Source: Chitinophaga oryzae (GTDB lineage: Bacteria; Bacteroidota; Bacteroidia; Chitinophagales; Chitinophagaceae). Taken from it: a stretch of 64,000 nucleotides of DNA. Both the position numbers and the translations under genes were made by a program. Under the pieces are notes generated by a model. That model did not search any database. It saw only the letters and a program-made list of their open reading frames with translations, and was not told where the DNA came from. Shown here in pieces: positions 34,477-44,637 of the stretch (position 1 is the first letter of the stretch; the number at the start of each line of letters is the position of its first letter). The stretch is from NCBI RefSeq assembly GCF_012516375.2, contig NZ_CP051204.2, forward strand, positions 3,472,001-3,536,000, written 5' to 3'.

Positions 34477-35423
34477 GAAAAAACGTATTACTGCTCGAGA
34501 CAATTGCAGATGAGGCATTGGCCGTCCTCCGGGAGCACGTGAACGTGTTCACGGGATACAACGAAGCTGACTTAAAGGAAGTATTGGACAGGGAGGATAT
34601 CCATGCCATCATTACCAGGGGAAAGGGGCTGATCAACGAACCGCTGATGGCCGCCTGCCCGCAGCTGCAGGTCGCTGCCCGCTGCGGGGTAGGGCTGGAC
34701 AACGTGGACGTGGCGGCAGCTACCGCCAGGAAGGTAATGGTGATCAATGCACCGGGCAGCAATGCCGCCACGATAGCAGAACATACGCTGGCCCTGATGC
34801 TGATGCTCATGCGTAACATGTATGCATCTGTTGCACAGGTAAAACAGGACAACTGGACGTGGCGCAACCAATACGCCGGGGATGAACTGAACGGCAAAAC
34901 GCTCGGCATCCTGGGAATGGGGAATATCGGCAAACGGGTGGCGCGGCTGGGAGAAGCTTTTGGCATGGAAGTGTTGTACTGGAGCAAATCCGCCGGCGAG
35001 GTGCCATATCCGTTTCTCTCCATGGAGGAGGTGTTGCAACGTTCCGATGTGGTGAGCCTGCACCTGCCTTTCAATAAAGAAACAGACCGGCTCCTGGGCC
35101 CTGCGCAACTGGCCTCCATGAAAGCCGGCGCCTTACTGATCAACACCGCCAGGGGCGCCCTGGTAGACCATGCCGCCCTGCTGCAGGCTTTGGACGAAAA
35201 AAGAATAGGAGGGTATGCTGCAGACGTATTGCCGGATGAACCACCGGTACAGTCACGCGACCTGGTACATCATCCGCAGGTGATAGTCACGCCACATTCC
35301 GGCAGCCTTACCGCCGCCACTTACCGGCAGATATGCCTGCTCACGGTAGGCAATGTGGTGGCCGCGCTCACAGGGAACAACCCTGACCCTAACAGTATAT
35401 TTAACCGGCACGCGCTTGTGTAA
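34473..35423 (+). CDS. D-2-hydroxyacid dehydrogenase (NAD-dependent)
   Basis: 316 residues. The Rossmann motif is LGILGMGNIGKRVARLG near 145-165. The catalytic residues are Arg in INTARGAL, an acidic residue in DVLPDEPP and His in VTPHSG, as in the phosphoglycerate dehydrogenase group. The acidic residue after NAD strand 2 is replaced by WSKS, so NADP use cannot be excluded. It is coupled by an ATGA overlap to the VOC gene. In this operon it should reduce or oxidise a 2-keto/2-hydroxy acid produced by the dehydratase step. Confidence 0.92.
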   Translation: MRKNVLLLETIADEALAVLREHVNVFTGYNEADLKEVLDREDIHAIITRGKGLINEPLMAACPQLQVAARCGVGLDNVDVAAATARKVMVINAPGSNAATIAEHTLALMLMLMRNMYASVAQVKQDNWTWRNQYAGDELNGKTLGILGMGNIGKRVARLGEAFGMEVLYWSKSAGEVPYPFLSMEEVLQRSDVVSLHLPFNKETDRLLGPAQLASMKAGALLINTARGALVDHAALLQALDEKRIGGYAADVLPDEPPVQSRDLVHHPQVIVTPHSGSLTAATYRQICLLTVGNVVAALTGNNPDPNSIFNRHALV

Positions 35424-35446
35424 ACCGCCGCCATAAACGCTGTACA

Positions 35447-36319
35447 ATGAAAAAAATATTCCTTTGTTTATTACTCATCGCCGGTGTCAGCATCACCTGC
35501 ACCGGCATCCTCTTCGCACAGTCCGCCAAAAAGGCCAAAAAGCCGCTGGTGGTATTTGTTACCGGAGACCATGAGTACAGCAGTGAAGAAACAATGCCGC
35601 TGATAGCCGCTGCGCTGGAGAAAGACTATGGCATGAAAACGATCGTGCTCAAAGCTTATCCGGACCATAACAGCGAAGAAAATATCCCGGGCCTCGAAGC
35701 CCTGAAAAAGGCAGACCTGGCCGTTTTCTATTTACGCTGGCGCCTGCTGCCTCCTGAGCAACTGGCACTGATAGAAGCCTATCTTAAAAGCGGTAAACCG
35801 GTGATGGGCTTCCGCACCACCACCCACGCATTTCATTTTCCGGAAGGTCATGCCAGCGAAAAATGGAACGCCTTCGGCGAGTTCGCGCTCAACGCGCCTC
35901 CGGGCTGGGGCGGCGCCGCCAAACATACGCACTACGGACATGAAAGCAGCACGGACGTCAGCATCGTACCTGAACAGGCGTCCAATCCCATCCTGACAGG
36001 CGTTGCCAAAAATTTCCACGTCCGCTCCTGGCTGTACCGCGTATTACCTGACTATCCCGTAAAAGGCTCCACCTGGCTGCTGATGGGAAAGGCGGTAAAT
36101 CCCGATAAAGAAGCCATCGAAAATCCCGTGGCATGGACCGGCACCAACTCCTTCGGCGGTAAAGTGTTCATGACTACAATGGGCCATCCGGAAGATTTCA
36201 GACAGGAACCTTTCCAGCGACTGGTGATTAATGCCATCCATGATGAACTGGGACTTAAAGTGCCGAAGAAATGGAAAGGCAGGATAGATATCCGCGTGCC
36301 CTATCGCGTGGCCCAATAA
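35447..36319 (+). CDS. Exported ThuA-domain protein
   Basis: 290 residues with a signal peptide ending near LFAQS (about 25). The class I amidotransferase-like ThuA fold is seen in VFVTGDHEYSSEETMP, GFRTTTHAFHFPEGH and the late GHPEDFRQEPFQRLVINAI. ThuA proteins are linked to oxidised (3-keto) sugar metabolism in several bacteria, though the activity is not settled. It lies 23 bp after the dehydrogenase and 36 bp before the cytochrome c fusion lipoprotein, a pairing often seen in Bacteroidota and Planctomycetes. Confidence 0.88.
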   Translation: MKKIFLCLLLIAGVSITCTGILFAQSAKKAKKPLVVFVTGDHEYSSEETMPLIAAALEKDYGMKTIVLKAYPDHNSEENIPGLEALKKADLAVFYLRWRLLPPEQLALIEAYLKSGKPVMGFRTTTHAFHFPEGHASEKWNAFGEFALNAPPGWGGAAKHTHYGHESSTDVSIVPEQASNPILTGVAKNFHVRSWLYRVLPDYPVKGSTWLLMGKAVNPDKEAIENPVAWTGTNSFGGKVFMTTMGHPEDFRQEPFQRLVINAIHDELGLKVPKKWKGRIDIRVPYRVAQ

Positions 36320-36355
36320 GTACAACGTTTCCTGATTCCCGATAAAACTGATACG

Positions 36356-39300
36356 ATGTCCAGACTATTTAAAATCGGTATGTACGTACCGCTTGTGCCC
36401 TTGGTATTGGCGATAATGATACTGGATGCCTGTAAACCGAAAGGGCATGTCCCGCTGACCATCCCTCCGGGTGCTCATATTTCCCTGATCGGCAGCAACC
36501 TGGGATCGAGAATGGTCCACTATGACAACTTTGAAACAACGCTCTATCTCCGTTATCCCGACTATAACCTGGTCATCCGTAATATGTGCGACGGTGGTGA
36601 AACGCCTGGTTTCCGTCCGCACTCCGGCAGAAACTCCCCCTGGGCTTTTCCCGGCGCAGAGAAATTCCGCCCGCAGCTGGCAAAAGAAGTGGAAAATACG
36701 GACAACCACAGCCAGGGATTTTTTGAAACGCCCGACCAGTGGTTGACCCGCCTTAAAACAGATGTGATCATCGCCTTTTTCGGCTACAGCGAATCTTTTG
36801 AAGGCAAAGCCGGTCTGGCCGATTATAAAGCGGAACTGGACGCCTTTATCAAATGGACGCTGAAACAAAAATACAATGGTAAATCAGCGCCGCAGCTGGC
36901 CCTCGTTTCACCCATCGCTTTCGAAGATCTCTCTGATAAATACGACCTCCCCAACGGAAAACAGGAAAACGAAAACCTGGCACTGTACACGGAGGCCATG
37001 AAAGAAGTAGCTGCACAAAACAATATCCTGTTTGTAGATGCCTTTACACCATCCCAAAAATGGTATGCAGACACCAAAGAGCCGCTGACCATCGACGGTT
37101 CCCAGCTGAACGAAGAAGGATACAGGAAACTGGGCAACCTGCTAACGGAAACGATCTTCGGAGAAGCCCCCGCCAAAGCGGAAGCCAACAGGCAACTGGT
37201 ACATGCTGCGGTAAAGGAGAAAAACTGGATGTGGCTCAACGATTACAAAATCCCTAACGGCGTGCATGTATTTGGCCGCCGCTACGATCCCTACGGGCCC
37301 GACAACTATCCGGCAGAGATAGCGAAGATCCGCGAAATGACGGCTGTCCGCGATTCTGCGATATGGCAGGCGGCATCCAAAGGCACGAAAATGGATATCA
37401 CGGTGGCGGATAAACGTACCAGGGCGCTTCCGGAAGTGAAGACAAACTATAATCCCGCTAAGAACGGCAGCCTGCGCTATTTGACCGGTGAAGAAGCGGT
37501 TGCTAAACTGAAAGTGCCGCCGGGATATAAGGTAGAACTCTTTGCTTCGGAAGAACAGTTCCCTGACCTCGCCAAGCCCATGCAGATGTCTTTTGACAAC
37601 AAAGGTCGTTTATGGGTAGCCGTGATGCCGAGCTATCCGCATTACAAACCGGGCGATGCCAAGCCTGATGACAAGATCCTGATTTTTGAAGATACCGATA
37701 ACGACGGTAAGGCCGATAAACAAACGGTCTTCGCCGACAGCCTCCACCTGCCCATCGGCTTTGAGATAGCGCCGGAAGGCGTATACGTGGCACAGGGCAC
37801 CAACCTGAAACTGTATGTGGATACCAATGGTGACGGTAAGGCGGATAAGGAGGAGATATTGCTCAGCGGGTTCGATGACCACGATACTCACCATAGCAGT
37901 CACGCTTTTACGGTAGACGCCTCCGGGGCGATCTATTCCGGAGAAGGCGTTTTCCTGCACACAAATGTGGAAACCTCCTACGGCACCGTGAGGGCTACCA
38001 ATGGTGGTTTCTATCGCTACGATCCGAAACGCCGAAAACTGGAGCGCACGGCCCAACTGGAAATTCCTAACCCCTGGGGCATTGCTTTCGACGACTGGGG
38101 CCAGCCCTTCTTCGCAGAAACATCCAGCCCGGATGTGCGCTGGATGCTGCCCGGCACCGTGTTGCCCAAATATGGGCAACATACGCACAAATCGGTACAG
38201 CTGGTAGAAGACAAACATAAAGTACGGCCTACCTCGGGACTGGAATTTGTGTCCAGCCGGCACTTCCCCGATGAAGTGCAGGGCGATTTCCTGATCAACA
38301 ACACCATCGGCTTCCTGGGAACAAAGGAACACACCTTACAGGACGACGGTACCGGCTATAAAAGTCACCACCGCCAGGACCTGCTGGTGAGCGGCGACCC
38401 GAACTTCCGCCCGGTGGACCTGGAGTTTGCGCCTGATGGCTCTCTCTATGTGATCGACTGGCATAACATCCTGATCGGACACATGCAGCACAATGCACGC
38501 GACCCGTTACGCGACCATTCCCACGGAAGAATATACCGCATCACTTATCCGTCAAGGCCGCTGGTAAAACCAGCACACATCGACGGCGCCACTATTGACG
38601 AGCTGCTGGACAACCTGAAACTGCCGGAATACCGTACCCGTTACCGCACCCGCCGCGAACTGAGAGGCCGCGATGTGTCGGAGGTACTGGCTAAACTGAA
38701 AACATGGGTGGCCAATCTCGATAAAAACGATCCCCAATACGATCATCACCTGCTGGAAGGCCTCTGGGTGAGCTGGGGCATGAATAAGGTAGACCACGAC
38801 CTGTTGAAACAGGTGTTAAAAGCGAAAGACTACCATGCCAGGGCTGCTGCCGTACAGGTAGTGCGTTATGTCGGCCACCAGATACCCGACCAGGCGGACC
38901 TGCTCATGCAGGCGGTCAAGGATGAAAACAGCCGGGTGCGACTGATGGGCATCGTAGCGGCATCCTGGATAGGGAAGGAAAAAGGACTGCCCATCCTGGC
39001 GGAGGCAAAGAAAATGCCGCTCGACGAATGGATGGTCCATGCTTACGATGCAGCGGTGGCCCACCTGAAAGGAGAGAACGTAAGCAATGAAGAAGAGGGG
39101 GGTGGTAACGCCAAACTGAAAGGCGCTGCGCTGGCCCTTTTCAACCAGGGCAAACAGATCTATTCTATCGAAGGATATTGCAGGACATGCCATCAGCCGG
39201 ATGGCAAAGGACTGCCTGACTCAGGCTTCCCACCGCTGGCGGGCTCCCAATGGGTGACAGGCAGCGAAGAACGCCTGATAAAACTGGTGATGAAAGGGAT

Positions 39301-39544
39301 GCTGGGCCCCATAGAAGTAAATAATAAAAAGTATGCCGGGCAGGTACCGATGACACCTTTCGGTAACCTTCTGAAAGATGAAGAGATCGCTGCGGTGCTG
39401 ACTTATGTGCGCAACAGTTTCGGAAACACCGGCTCAGCCATCTCCCCGGAAAAAGTAAAACAGGTCAGAAAGCAGATAGAACACAAAACGGATTTCTATT
39501 CTGCAGAACAGCTGTTGAAAGAACACCCGATGGAAAAAAAGTGA
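36356..39544 (+). CDS. SGNH / beta-propeller / HEAT / cytochrome c fusion lipoprotein (PVC-type CxxCH)
   Basis: 1,062 residues. A signal peptide with lipobox LDAC is followed by an SGNH-like domain (about 40-280) starting ISLIGSNLGSRM, in which the usual GDS block is altered. A propeller-like membrane-bound dehydrogenase domain (about 380-750) follows, with VPPGYKVELFASEEQFPDLA and repeated Asp-rich calcium-like loops (DTDNDGKADK and DTNGDGKADK). Next come HEAT-like helices (about 760-910) and a C-terminal cytochrome c with CRTCH at 942-946. It fits PVC-type heme-binding CxxCH proteins, thought to be periplasmic sugar or alcohol dehydrogenases passing electrons to the c heme. It probably oxidises the substrate of this locus in the periplasm. 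Confidence 0.88.
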   Translation: MSRLFKIGMYVPLVPLVLAIMILDACKPKGHVPLTIPPGAHISLIGSNLGSRMVHYDNFETTLYLRYPDYNLVIRNMCDGGETPGFRPHSGRNSPWAFPGAEKFRPQLAKEVENTDNHSQGFFETPDQWLTRLKTDVIIAFFGYSESFEGKAGLADYKAELDAFIKWTLKQKYNGKSAPQLALVSPIAFEDLSDKYDLPNGKQENENLALYTEAMKEVAAQNNILFVDAFTPSQKWYADTKEPLTIDGSQLNEEGYRKLGNLLTETIFGEAPAKAEANRQLVHAAVKEKNWMWLNDYKIPNGVHVFGRRYDPYGPDNYPAEIAKIREMTAVRDSAIWQAASKGTKMDITVADKRTRALPEVKTNYNPAKNGSLRYLTGEEAVAKLKVPPGYKVELFASEEQFPDLAKPMQMSFDNKGRLWVAVMPSYPHYKPGDAKPDDKILIFEDTDNDGKADKQTVFADSLHLPIGFEIAPEGVYVAQGTNLKLYVDTNGDGKADKEEILLSGFDDHDTHHSSHAFTVDASGAIYSGEGVFLHTNVETSYGTVRATNGGFYRYDPKRRKLERTAQLEIPNPWGIAFDDWGQPFFAETSSPDVRWMLPGTVLPKYGQHTHKSVQLVEDKHKVRPTSGLEFVSSRHFPDEVQGDFLINNTIGFLGTKEHTLQDDGTGYKSHHRQDLLVSGDPNFRPVDLEFAPDGSLYVIDWHNILIGHMQHNARDPLRDHSHGRIYRITYPSRPLVKPAHIDGATIDELLDNLKLPEYRTRYRTRRELRGRDVSEVLAKLKTWVANLDKNDPQYDHHLLEGLWVSWGMNKVDHDLLKQVLKAKDYHARAAAVQVVRYVGHQIPDQADLLMQAVKDENSRVRLMGIVAASWIGKEKGLPILAEAKKMPLDEWMVHAYDAAVAHLKGENVSNEEEGGGNAKLKGAALALFNQGKQIYSIEGYCRTCHQPDGKGLPDSGFPPLAGSQWVTGSEERLIKLVMKGMLGPIEVNNKKYAGQVPMTPFGNLLKDEEIAAVLTYVRNSFGNTGSAISPEKVKQVRKQIEHKTDFYSAEQLLKEHPMEKK

Positions 39545-39562
39545 TCTTCATAAAATAAATAT

Positions 39563-39590
39563 TAGCGGGCGCTGGAGCAAGCGCCCGCTA
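39563..39590 (+). terminator. GC-rich hairpin terminator
   Basis: An 11-bp perfect stem (39563-39573 with 39580-39590, loop GGAGCA) lies 19 bp after the fusion-lipoprotein stop. The following T content is modest. It probably separates the enzyme operon from the SusC/SusD unit. Confidence 0.7.
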
Positions 39591-39886
39591 TATCATCCTT
39601 CTGTTAAATTACTATTTCATTTAGCGAAAATATCACAAGAAAGTATCGGTTTGGAGATTTAATATTGTTAGGACTTCTAATTATTACAACAGGGTATTTA
39701 TTTATCAACCAGCAAAAAATATTGTAAAACCAATCCACCCCTTTTTATGTCTTCTTCTGAAGTCCGGTGCTGTTATCCGCCGGTACGGGCGGCTATTTTC
39801 CACTGCCTGGCTGTATTTAAACCAAGTCGCTGATACAGGTGCACGGAATAAAGAATGATCAAATTTAACCTGATAACTTTTTAACT
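39591..39886 (+). promoter_or_regulatory. AT-rich leader of the second susC gene
   Basis: About 300 bp without an ORF. Apart from a small GC-rich inverted repeat near 39778-39793 it is AT-rich and presumably contains the susC promoter. No exact TAnnTTTG element was found. Confidence 0.4.
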
Positions 39887-42800
39887 ATGAAACAGTTTTC
39901 CACGGTGATGTTAAAAACGATGGCGTTGCGCCAGAAAATCATTTATGCCACTTTAGCCCTGCTGATAGGGATTGTTACACAGGCCCATGCAAATGCAGCG
40001 GCCCCGCTCATGGATGTGCGCGGACGGGTGCTGGAAGAAAACGGTGTAGGCGTGCCCGGAGTGAGCATCAAAGTAAAGAATGCCGATAAGGCGACAACAA
40101 CAGATGCAGACGGAAAGTTCGTGCTGAAAGGACTTTCTGACAATGCAGTGCTGATTGTTTCTTATATAGGTTATACCACGCAGGAGGTGCCTGTTTCCGC
40201 AGACATGGTGATCCAGCTCGTTCCGAGTGTGAAAAAAATAGACGAGGTGGTGGTAGTAGGGTATGGTACGACCAAAAAGTCGGATCTGACCGGAGCGGTA
40301 GGTACTGTAAAATCCGAAGCGCTGCAGGAGCGGCCGGCATCGTCCTTAAACCAGAGCCTGTCGGGCCGCGTGACCGGCGTGAATGTGTCTTCCAACTCCG
40401 GCAGGCCCGGTGGCAGGGCCAATATCCGTATCCGCGGCGCCAGTTCGCTGAGCGTGTCCAATAACCCGTTGTACGTGATAGACGGTGTGATACTGAACCC
40501 CGTAGACCTGCGGAACGGCAGTACTCCCATCGATTATATCAACCCCAACGACATTGCTTCCATCGAGGTGCTGAAAGATGCTTCTTCCACCGCTATCTAC
40601 GGTGCGCGCGGTGCCAACGGCGTTATCCTCGTTACCACCAAAAGAGGCAACGCAGGCGGCGGACGGTTGACGTACGACCCGGATTTCAGCATTGGTGTAT
40701 TGCCCCGGAAACTGGAACTGCTGAACGCGAAAGAGTTTTTAGCAGTGGAAGACCAGGCATATGCCAACGCTAAAAAATATGATCCAACAGGATGGGCTAC
40801 CGGTACCAAGTATACCGATCCTAAAACCAAACGCACTAATCCCTTATTATTCGATTCACAGGGAAACCCGCTCTACGACACCGACTGGCAGGATGAAACT
40901 TTTCAGAAAGCGTTTACCCAGAATCACCAGCTGGGATTTACCGATGGCGATGAAAAGAAAAGCTTCGGCGCTTTCCTGAACTATCGCACCCAGGAAGGGC
41001 TGGCACGCGGCTCATGGCAGGACAGGTATGCCGGCCGTATCGTGTTTGACAGCAAAATCAAAGACTGGCTGAAAGTAGGCGGCACGCTGAACTACACCGA
41101 CCAGCGTGAAAAACAGGTAGACCAGCTGGACGGCGGCGGTATCACCATGATGCGCCAGGTACTGGAAGCCCTGCCTATCATACCGGTAAAATATGCAGAC
41201 GGCTCCTGGGCCAGCAACCGCGACTATCCCGGTATGGAAGGCGGCGACAACCCGCTGCGCGTTTCTGCCGACAGGGTATCCATTCTGCATACACAGACTT
41301 TCCTGGGCAACATGTACGCCAACATCCACCTCGCAGAAGGACTGGAACTGAGATCTACCCTCGGCGTGAATATCATCAATCAACGGGAAGATTATTTTGC
41401 TGCAAAAGGCATGCAGTATATTTCTGATAACGGTGATGCCTATATTAATAACAACCGGTACAACTCCTGGCAGTTTGAAAACTATCTTACCTATAACAGA
41501 GAGTTTGCCAAAATACATTCGGTAAATGCAATGGCCGGTGTGTCCTGGCAGCATATCGATCGTTTCGAAAACCAGGCTACCACGCAGGGATTCACCGATT
41601 CGTACTTTAAGTACAACAACCTCGGCGCAGGCTCCAGCCCGCAGCCGCCTTATTCCATCGCTACGGCCAATGGGCTGAACTCCTTCTTCGGCCGCGTCAA
41701 CTACGGCCTTCGCAACAAATACCTGGTCACCTTTACCGGCCGTATGGACGGCTCTTCCAAATTCGGACGCGACAACCAGTTTGCTTTCTTCCCCTCCGCA
41801 GCGCTTGCCTGGAGGGTAACGGAAGAGAATTTCATGAAGAGCGTGCCCGTAATTTCCAATTTAAAACTCCGCACCAGCTACGGCGCTACCGGTAATTCCG
41901 AGATCCCTGCCTACAGGGCTTTGGCTGGTCTGGGCAACTATACCGTGATCTTTGACGGCGCCCGTAACTCCGGCGTGGGCATAGATCGTATCGCTAACCC
42001 CGGCCTGCGTTGGGAGAAAACCAAACAGGTGGATTTCGGGATGGAACTGGGATTGTTTGCCAACAGGGTGAATTTCGAAGTAGACCTGTACCGCAGAAAA
42101 GTGGACGGCATGCTGCTGGATGCACCTTTGCCCTATACCACGGGCCGCGACAGGATTTTCTCCAACGTGGGCAGTATGGAAAACAAGGGGATTGAACTCG
42201 GGCTCAATACTGTTAACATTAAAACGGACAACTTCTCCTGGAACACCACCTTCAACATCTCCATCAACAAAAACAAAGTACTGGCCCTGGCGAACGGCGA
42301 CATTCTTTCCGGTAACGGTATCATCAGGGTGGGAGAGCCGGTGGGCTCTTTCTTCGGAAGGGTGCATCTGGGTACCTGGAGTACCAAAGAAGCTGCGGAA
42401 GCGGCAGAATACGGAAAGCTGCCCGGAGACGTGAAGTTTAAGGATATCAATAACGACGGCTCCATCAACGACCTGGACAGGGTGATCATCGGAAAAGGTA
42501 TCCCGGACGGCTTTGGCACTTTCCTGAATACGTTCCAGTACAAATCCTGGTCACTGACGGTAGACCTGCAGTTCATGTATGGTAACGATGTGCTGGACAG
42601 GAGCATCCACTCTGCTGAAGACAGGCAGGGCATTGCCAACAGTTACAGGACGGTGCTGAACGCGTGGACGGAAACCAACCAGAATACGCCGATAGCCCAA
42701 CTACGCCCGATCAATGCAGGCTACGACACTTACAACGATAGCCATAAGGTAACAGACGGATCGTTTATCCGTGGGCGTAACCTGTTGCTGGGATATGTGT

Positions 42801-43000
42801 TCCCCGCCAAAACGGTATCAGCCCTGAAGCTCAGCCGTCTGCGGGTATATGCTTCCGTGCAGAACTTTTTCCTGGCTACCAAATTCAAAGGCTATGACCC
42901 TGAAGTGTCCAACTCCAGCGCTCCTTTTGACCAGGGGCTGACGCTGTACGACTATCCCAAGCCAAGGGTATTTATGCTGGGACTGAATGTAGGGTTATAG
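39887..43000 (+). CDS. SusC/RagA-type TonB-linked outer membrane protein (no STN domain)
   Basis: 1,037 residues. After a signal segment (to about residue 38) comes a CarboxypepD_reg-like domain (about 43-125: VRGRVLEENGVGVPGVSIKV), a plug (about 130-255) with NPNDIASIEVLKDASSTAIY, and a barrel ending in FMLGLNVGL. It lacks the STN domain of the first SusC, which fits regulation by a local AraC protein rather than a sigma/FecR pair. It should import the compound degraded by the operon upstream. Confidence 0.95.
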   Translation: MKQFSTVMLKTMALRQKIIYATLALLIGIVTQAHANAAAPLMDVRGRVLEENGVGVPGVSIKVKNADKATTTDADGKFVLKGLSDNAVLIVSYIGYTTQEVPVSADMVIQLVPSVKKIDEVVVVGYGTTKKSDLTGAVGTVKSEALQERPASSLNQSLSGRVTGVNVSSNSGRPGGRANIRIRGASSLSVSNNPLYVIDGVILNPVDLRNGSTPIDYINPNDIASIEVLKDASSTAIYGARGANGVILVTTKRGNAGGGRLTYDPDFSIGVLPRKLELLNAKEFLAVEDQAYANAKKYDPTGWATGTKYTDPKTKRTNPLLFDSQGNPLYDTDWQDETFQKAFTQNHQLGFTDGDEKKSFGAFLNYRTQEGLARGSWQDRYAGRIVFDSKIKDWLKVGGTLNYTDQREKQVDQLDGGGITMMRQVLEALPIIPVKYADGSWASNRDYPGMEGGDNPLRVSADRVSILHTQTFLGNMYANIHLAEGLELRSTLGVNIINQREDYFAAKGMQYISDNGDAYINNNRYNSWQFENYLTYNREFAKIHSVNAMAGVSWQHIDRFENQATTQGFTDSYFKYNNLGAGSSPQPPYSIATANGLNSFFGRVNYGLRNKYLVTFTGRMDGSSKFGRDNQFAFFPSAALAWRVTEENFMKSVPVISNLKLRTSYGATGNSEIPAYRALAGLGNYTVIFDGARNSGVGIDRIANPGLRWEKTKQVDFGMELGLFANRVNFEVDLYRRKVDGMLLDAPLPYTTGRDRIFSNVGSMENKGIELGLNTVNIKTDNFSWNTTFNISINKNKVLALANGDILSGNGIIRVGEPVGSFFGRVHLGTWSTKEAAEAAEYGKLPGDVKFKDINNDGSINDLDRVIIGKGIPDGFGTFLNTFQYKSWSLTVDLQFMYGNDVLDRSIHSAEDRQGIANSYRTVLNAWTETNQNTPIAQLRPINAGYDTYNDSHKVTDGSFIRGRNLLLGYVFPAKTVSALKLSRLRVYASVQNFFLATKFKGYDPEVSNSSAPFDQGLTLYDYPKPRVFMLGLNVGL

Positions 43001-43027
43001 TATTGTCTAATTCTTTAATTGGAAATT

Positions 43028-44530
43028 ATGAAAGCAACAATAATAAAATACGGTTTGCTGGTACTGACAACAGGCTCCCTGTGGTTGACGGGTTGCCGGA
43101 AATTCCTCGATGAATCAGATCCCAGCAATTATACAGAAGAGAACTATTTTACCAAACCCGAACACGCGCGGAGCTCTGTGAATGCGATCTATGCCAGCCT
43201 GCGTGAACCTATGGGCGGGGACTTTGGCGGCGGGCCATGGACCATGACGGAGTTTGCCACCGGCCAGGCGGCCACCGACCTGGGCCAGGCGGTAGACGCT
43301 ATTTATATCAGGACACTGCGCAATACCGCCGACAACGCGTTCGGCGTCAGCTACTGGCGAAATTATTACAAGGGCATCACCAATGCCAACCTCTCCATCG
43401 CTAAAATTCCGAACATCAAAATGGATGCGACAGAACAGAAGAAGTTGCTGGGAGAAGCACACTTTATGCGCGCCTGGTACTATTTTACGCTGGTAAGGCT
43501 GTTTGGCAATATTCCTCTTGTAACAGAGCCCGTTGACCTGAAGTCAGAGCAGATAAGGCCCAAACAGGCGAACCCGGAAGACGTGTACAAACTGATAGTG
43601 GATGATCTTAAAACTGCGGAGAATGCAGGCCTTCCGTGGGTAGATGCCGGCGGCAGGGCATCTCTCGGCGCTGTGAAGTCACTGCTGGCGAAAGTATATC
43701 TCACCATGGCCGGATACCCTTTGCAGAAAGGCGCTCCGTATTATGACCTGGCGGCAAAGAAAGCGGAAGAGGTAGTGGATTCAAAACAATATAAATTGTT
43801 TGAATCTTATTACGACCTGCACAACCCGGCAAAGAAAAATGTGGAAGAGAACATCTTCATGATCCAGTATAAAACGCAGGTCATCCCCGGAAACTGGCAA
43901 TCGCTGATCATTCCTTACAACAAAAATATCTCTGCTTATTCTTCGGAAACCGGCGGTATTTACGCGGAAGAGAGTTTTGTGAAGTCCTATGACCCCGCGG
44001 ATTACAGGGCCAAAGAAGGACAGTTCTTTTTTACGGAGTTCACCCACCAGGATGACAGAAGCAAAAAAGTAGCGCTGGGCGCGTATTTTATCTATAAACT
44101 GTTTGACGTGGCGGCACAGACGTCTACGGCCAACAGTGATCTGAACTGGTCACTGATCCGTTACGCCGATATATTGCTGGTATATGCTGAAGCTTCCAAC
44201 GAAGTGAGCGGACCGGGCGCTAAAGCCTATGAGGCAGTGAATGCCATCCGGACAAGGGCAAAACTGCCGGCACTGTCGGGGCTCACCAAAGAACAGTTCA
44301 GAGAAGCGGTATGGCGTGAGCGCTGGTACGAGTTGTGTTTCGAAAACGTAACCTGGTTTGACATGGTGCGCCTCCGCAAAGCGTTTAACGTGACCACGAA
44401 GACTTTTGAGAACTATGTAGGGCATAAGTTCCCCGTTGGCCGTGCGTTAACGGAACGGGAACTGTTGTTCCCCATCCCCAGCGTGGAGCTGAGAAACAAT
44501 CCCAACCTGGTACCAACGAAAGGGTACTAA
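43028..44530 (+). CDS. SusD/RagB-family nutrient-binding lipoprotein
   Basis: 500 residues from ATG 43028 (a TTG at 43019 would add three). The lipobox is LTGC (about Cys20). Family marks are LLGEAHFMRAWYYFTLVRLF, the helical repeats, and the C-terminal AVWRERWYELCFENVTWFDM with the final LIPxxE-like segment LLFPIPSVELRNNPNL. It follows the second susC by 27 bp and forms the surface lid of that transporter. A bidirectional hairpin follows. Confidence 0.94.
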   Translation: MKATIIKYGLLVLTTGSLWLTGCRKFLDESDPSNYTEENYFTKPEHARSSVNAIYASLREPMGGDFGGGPWTMTEFATGQAATDLGQAVDAIYIRTLRNTADNAFGVSYWRNYYKGITNANLSIAKIPNIKMDATEQKKLLGEAHFMRAWYYFTLVRLFGNIPLVTEPVDLKSEQIRPKQANPEDVYKLIVDDLKTAENAGLPWVDAGGRASLGAVKSLLAKVYLTMAGYPLQKGAPYYDLAAKKAEEVVDSKQYKLFESYYDLHNPAKKNVEENIFMIQYKTQVIPGNWQSLIIPYNKNISAYSSETGGIYAEESFVKSYDPADYRAKEGQFFFTEFTHQDDRSKKVALGAYFIYKLFDVAAQTSTANSDLNWSLIRYADILLVYAEASNEVSGPGAKAYEAVNAIRTRAKLPALSGLTKEQFREAVWRERWYELCFENVTWFDMVRLRKAFNVTTKTFENYVGHKFPVGRALTERELLFPIPSVELRNNPNLVPTKGY

Positions 44531-44587
44531 TCACGATACTGTTTTTAACCCCAGGCCTTGCCGGTGAATATGCGGCGCCGGTAGGGT

Positions 44588-44622
44588 AACAGGCTTATAA
44601 GTCACGTGCTTATAAGCCTGTT
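44588..44622. terminator. Bidirectional terminator between susD and the pqs-like operon
   Basis: Arm 44588-44601 (AACAGGCTTATAAG) pairs with 44609-44622 around a 7-nt loop, followed by TTGTTTTTG on the plus strand. It lies between the convergent ends of the susD gene and the PqsE-like gene (stop at 44638). Confidence 0.8.
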
Positions 44623-44637
44623 TGTTTTTGTATCGTA

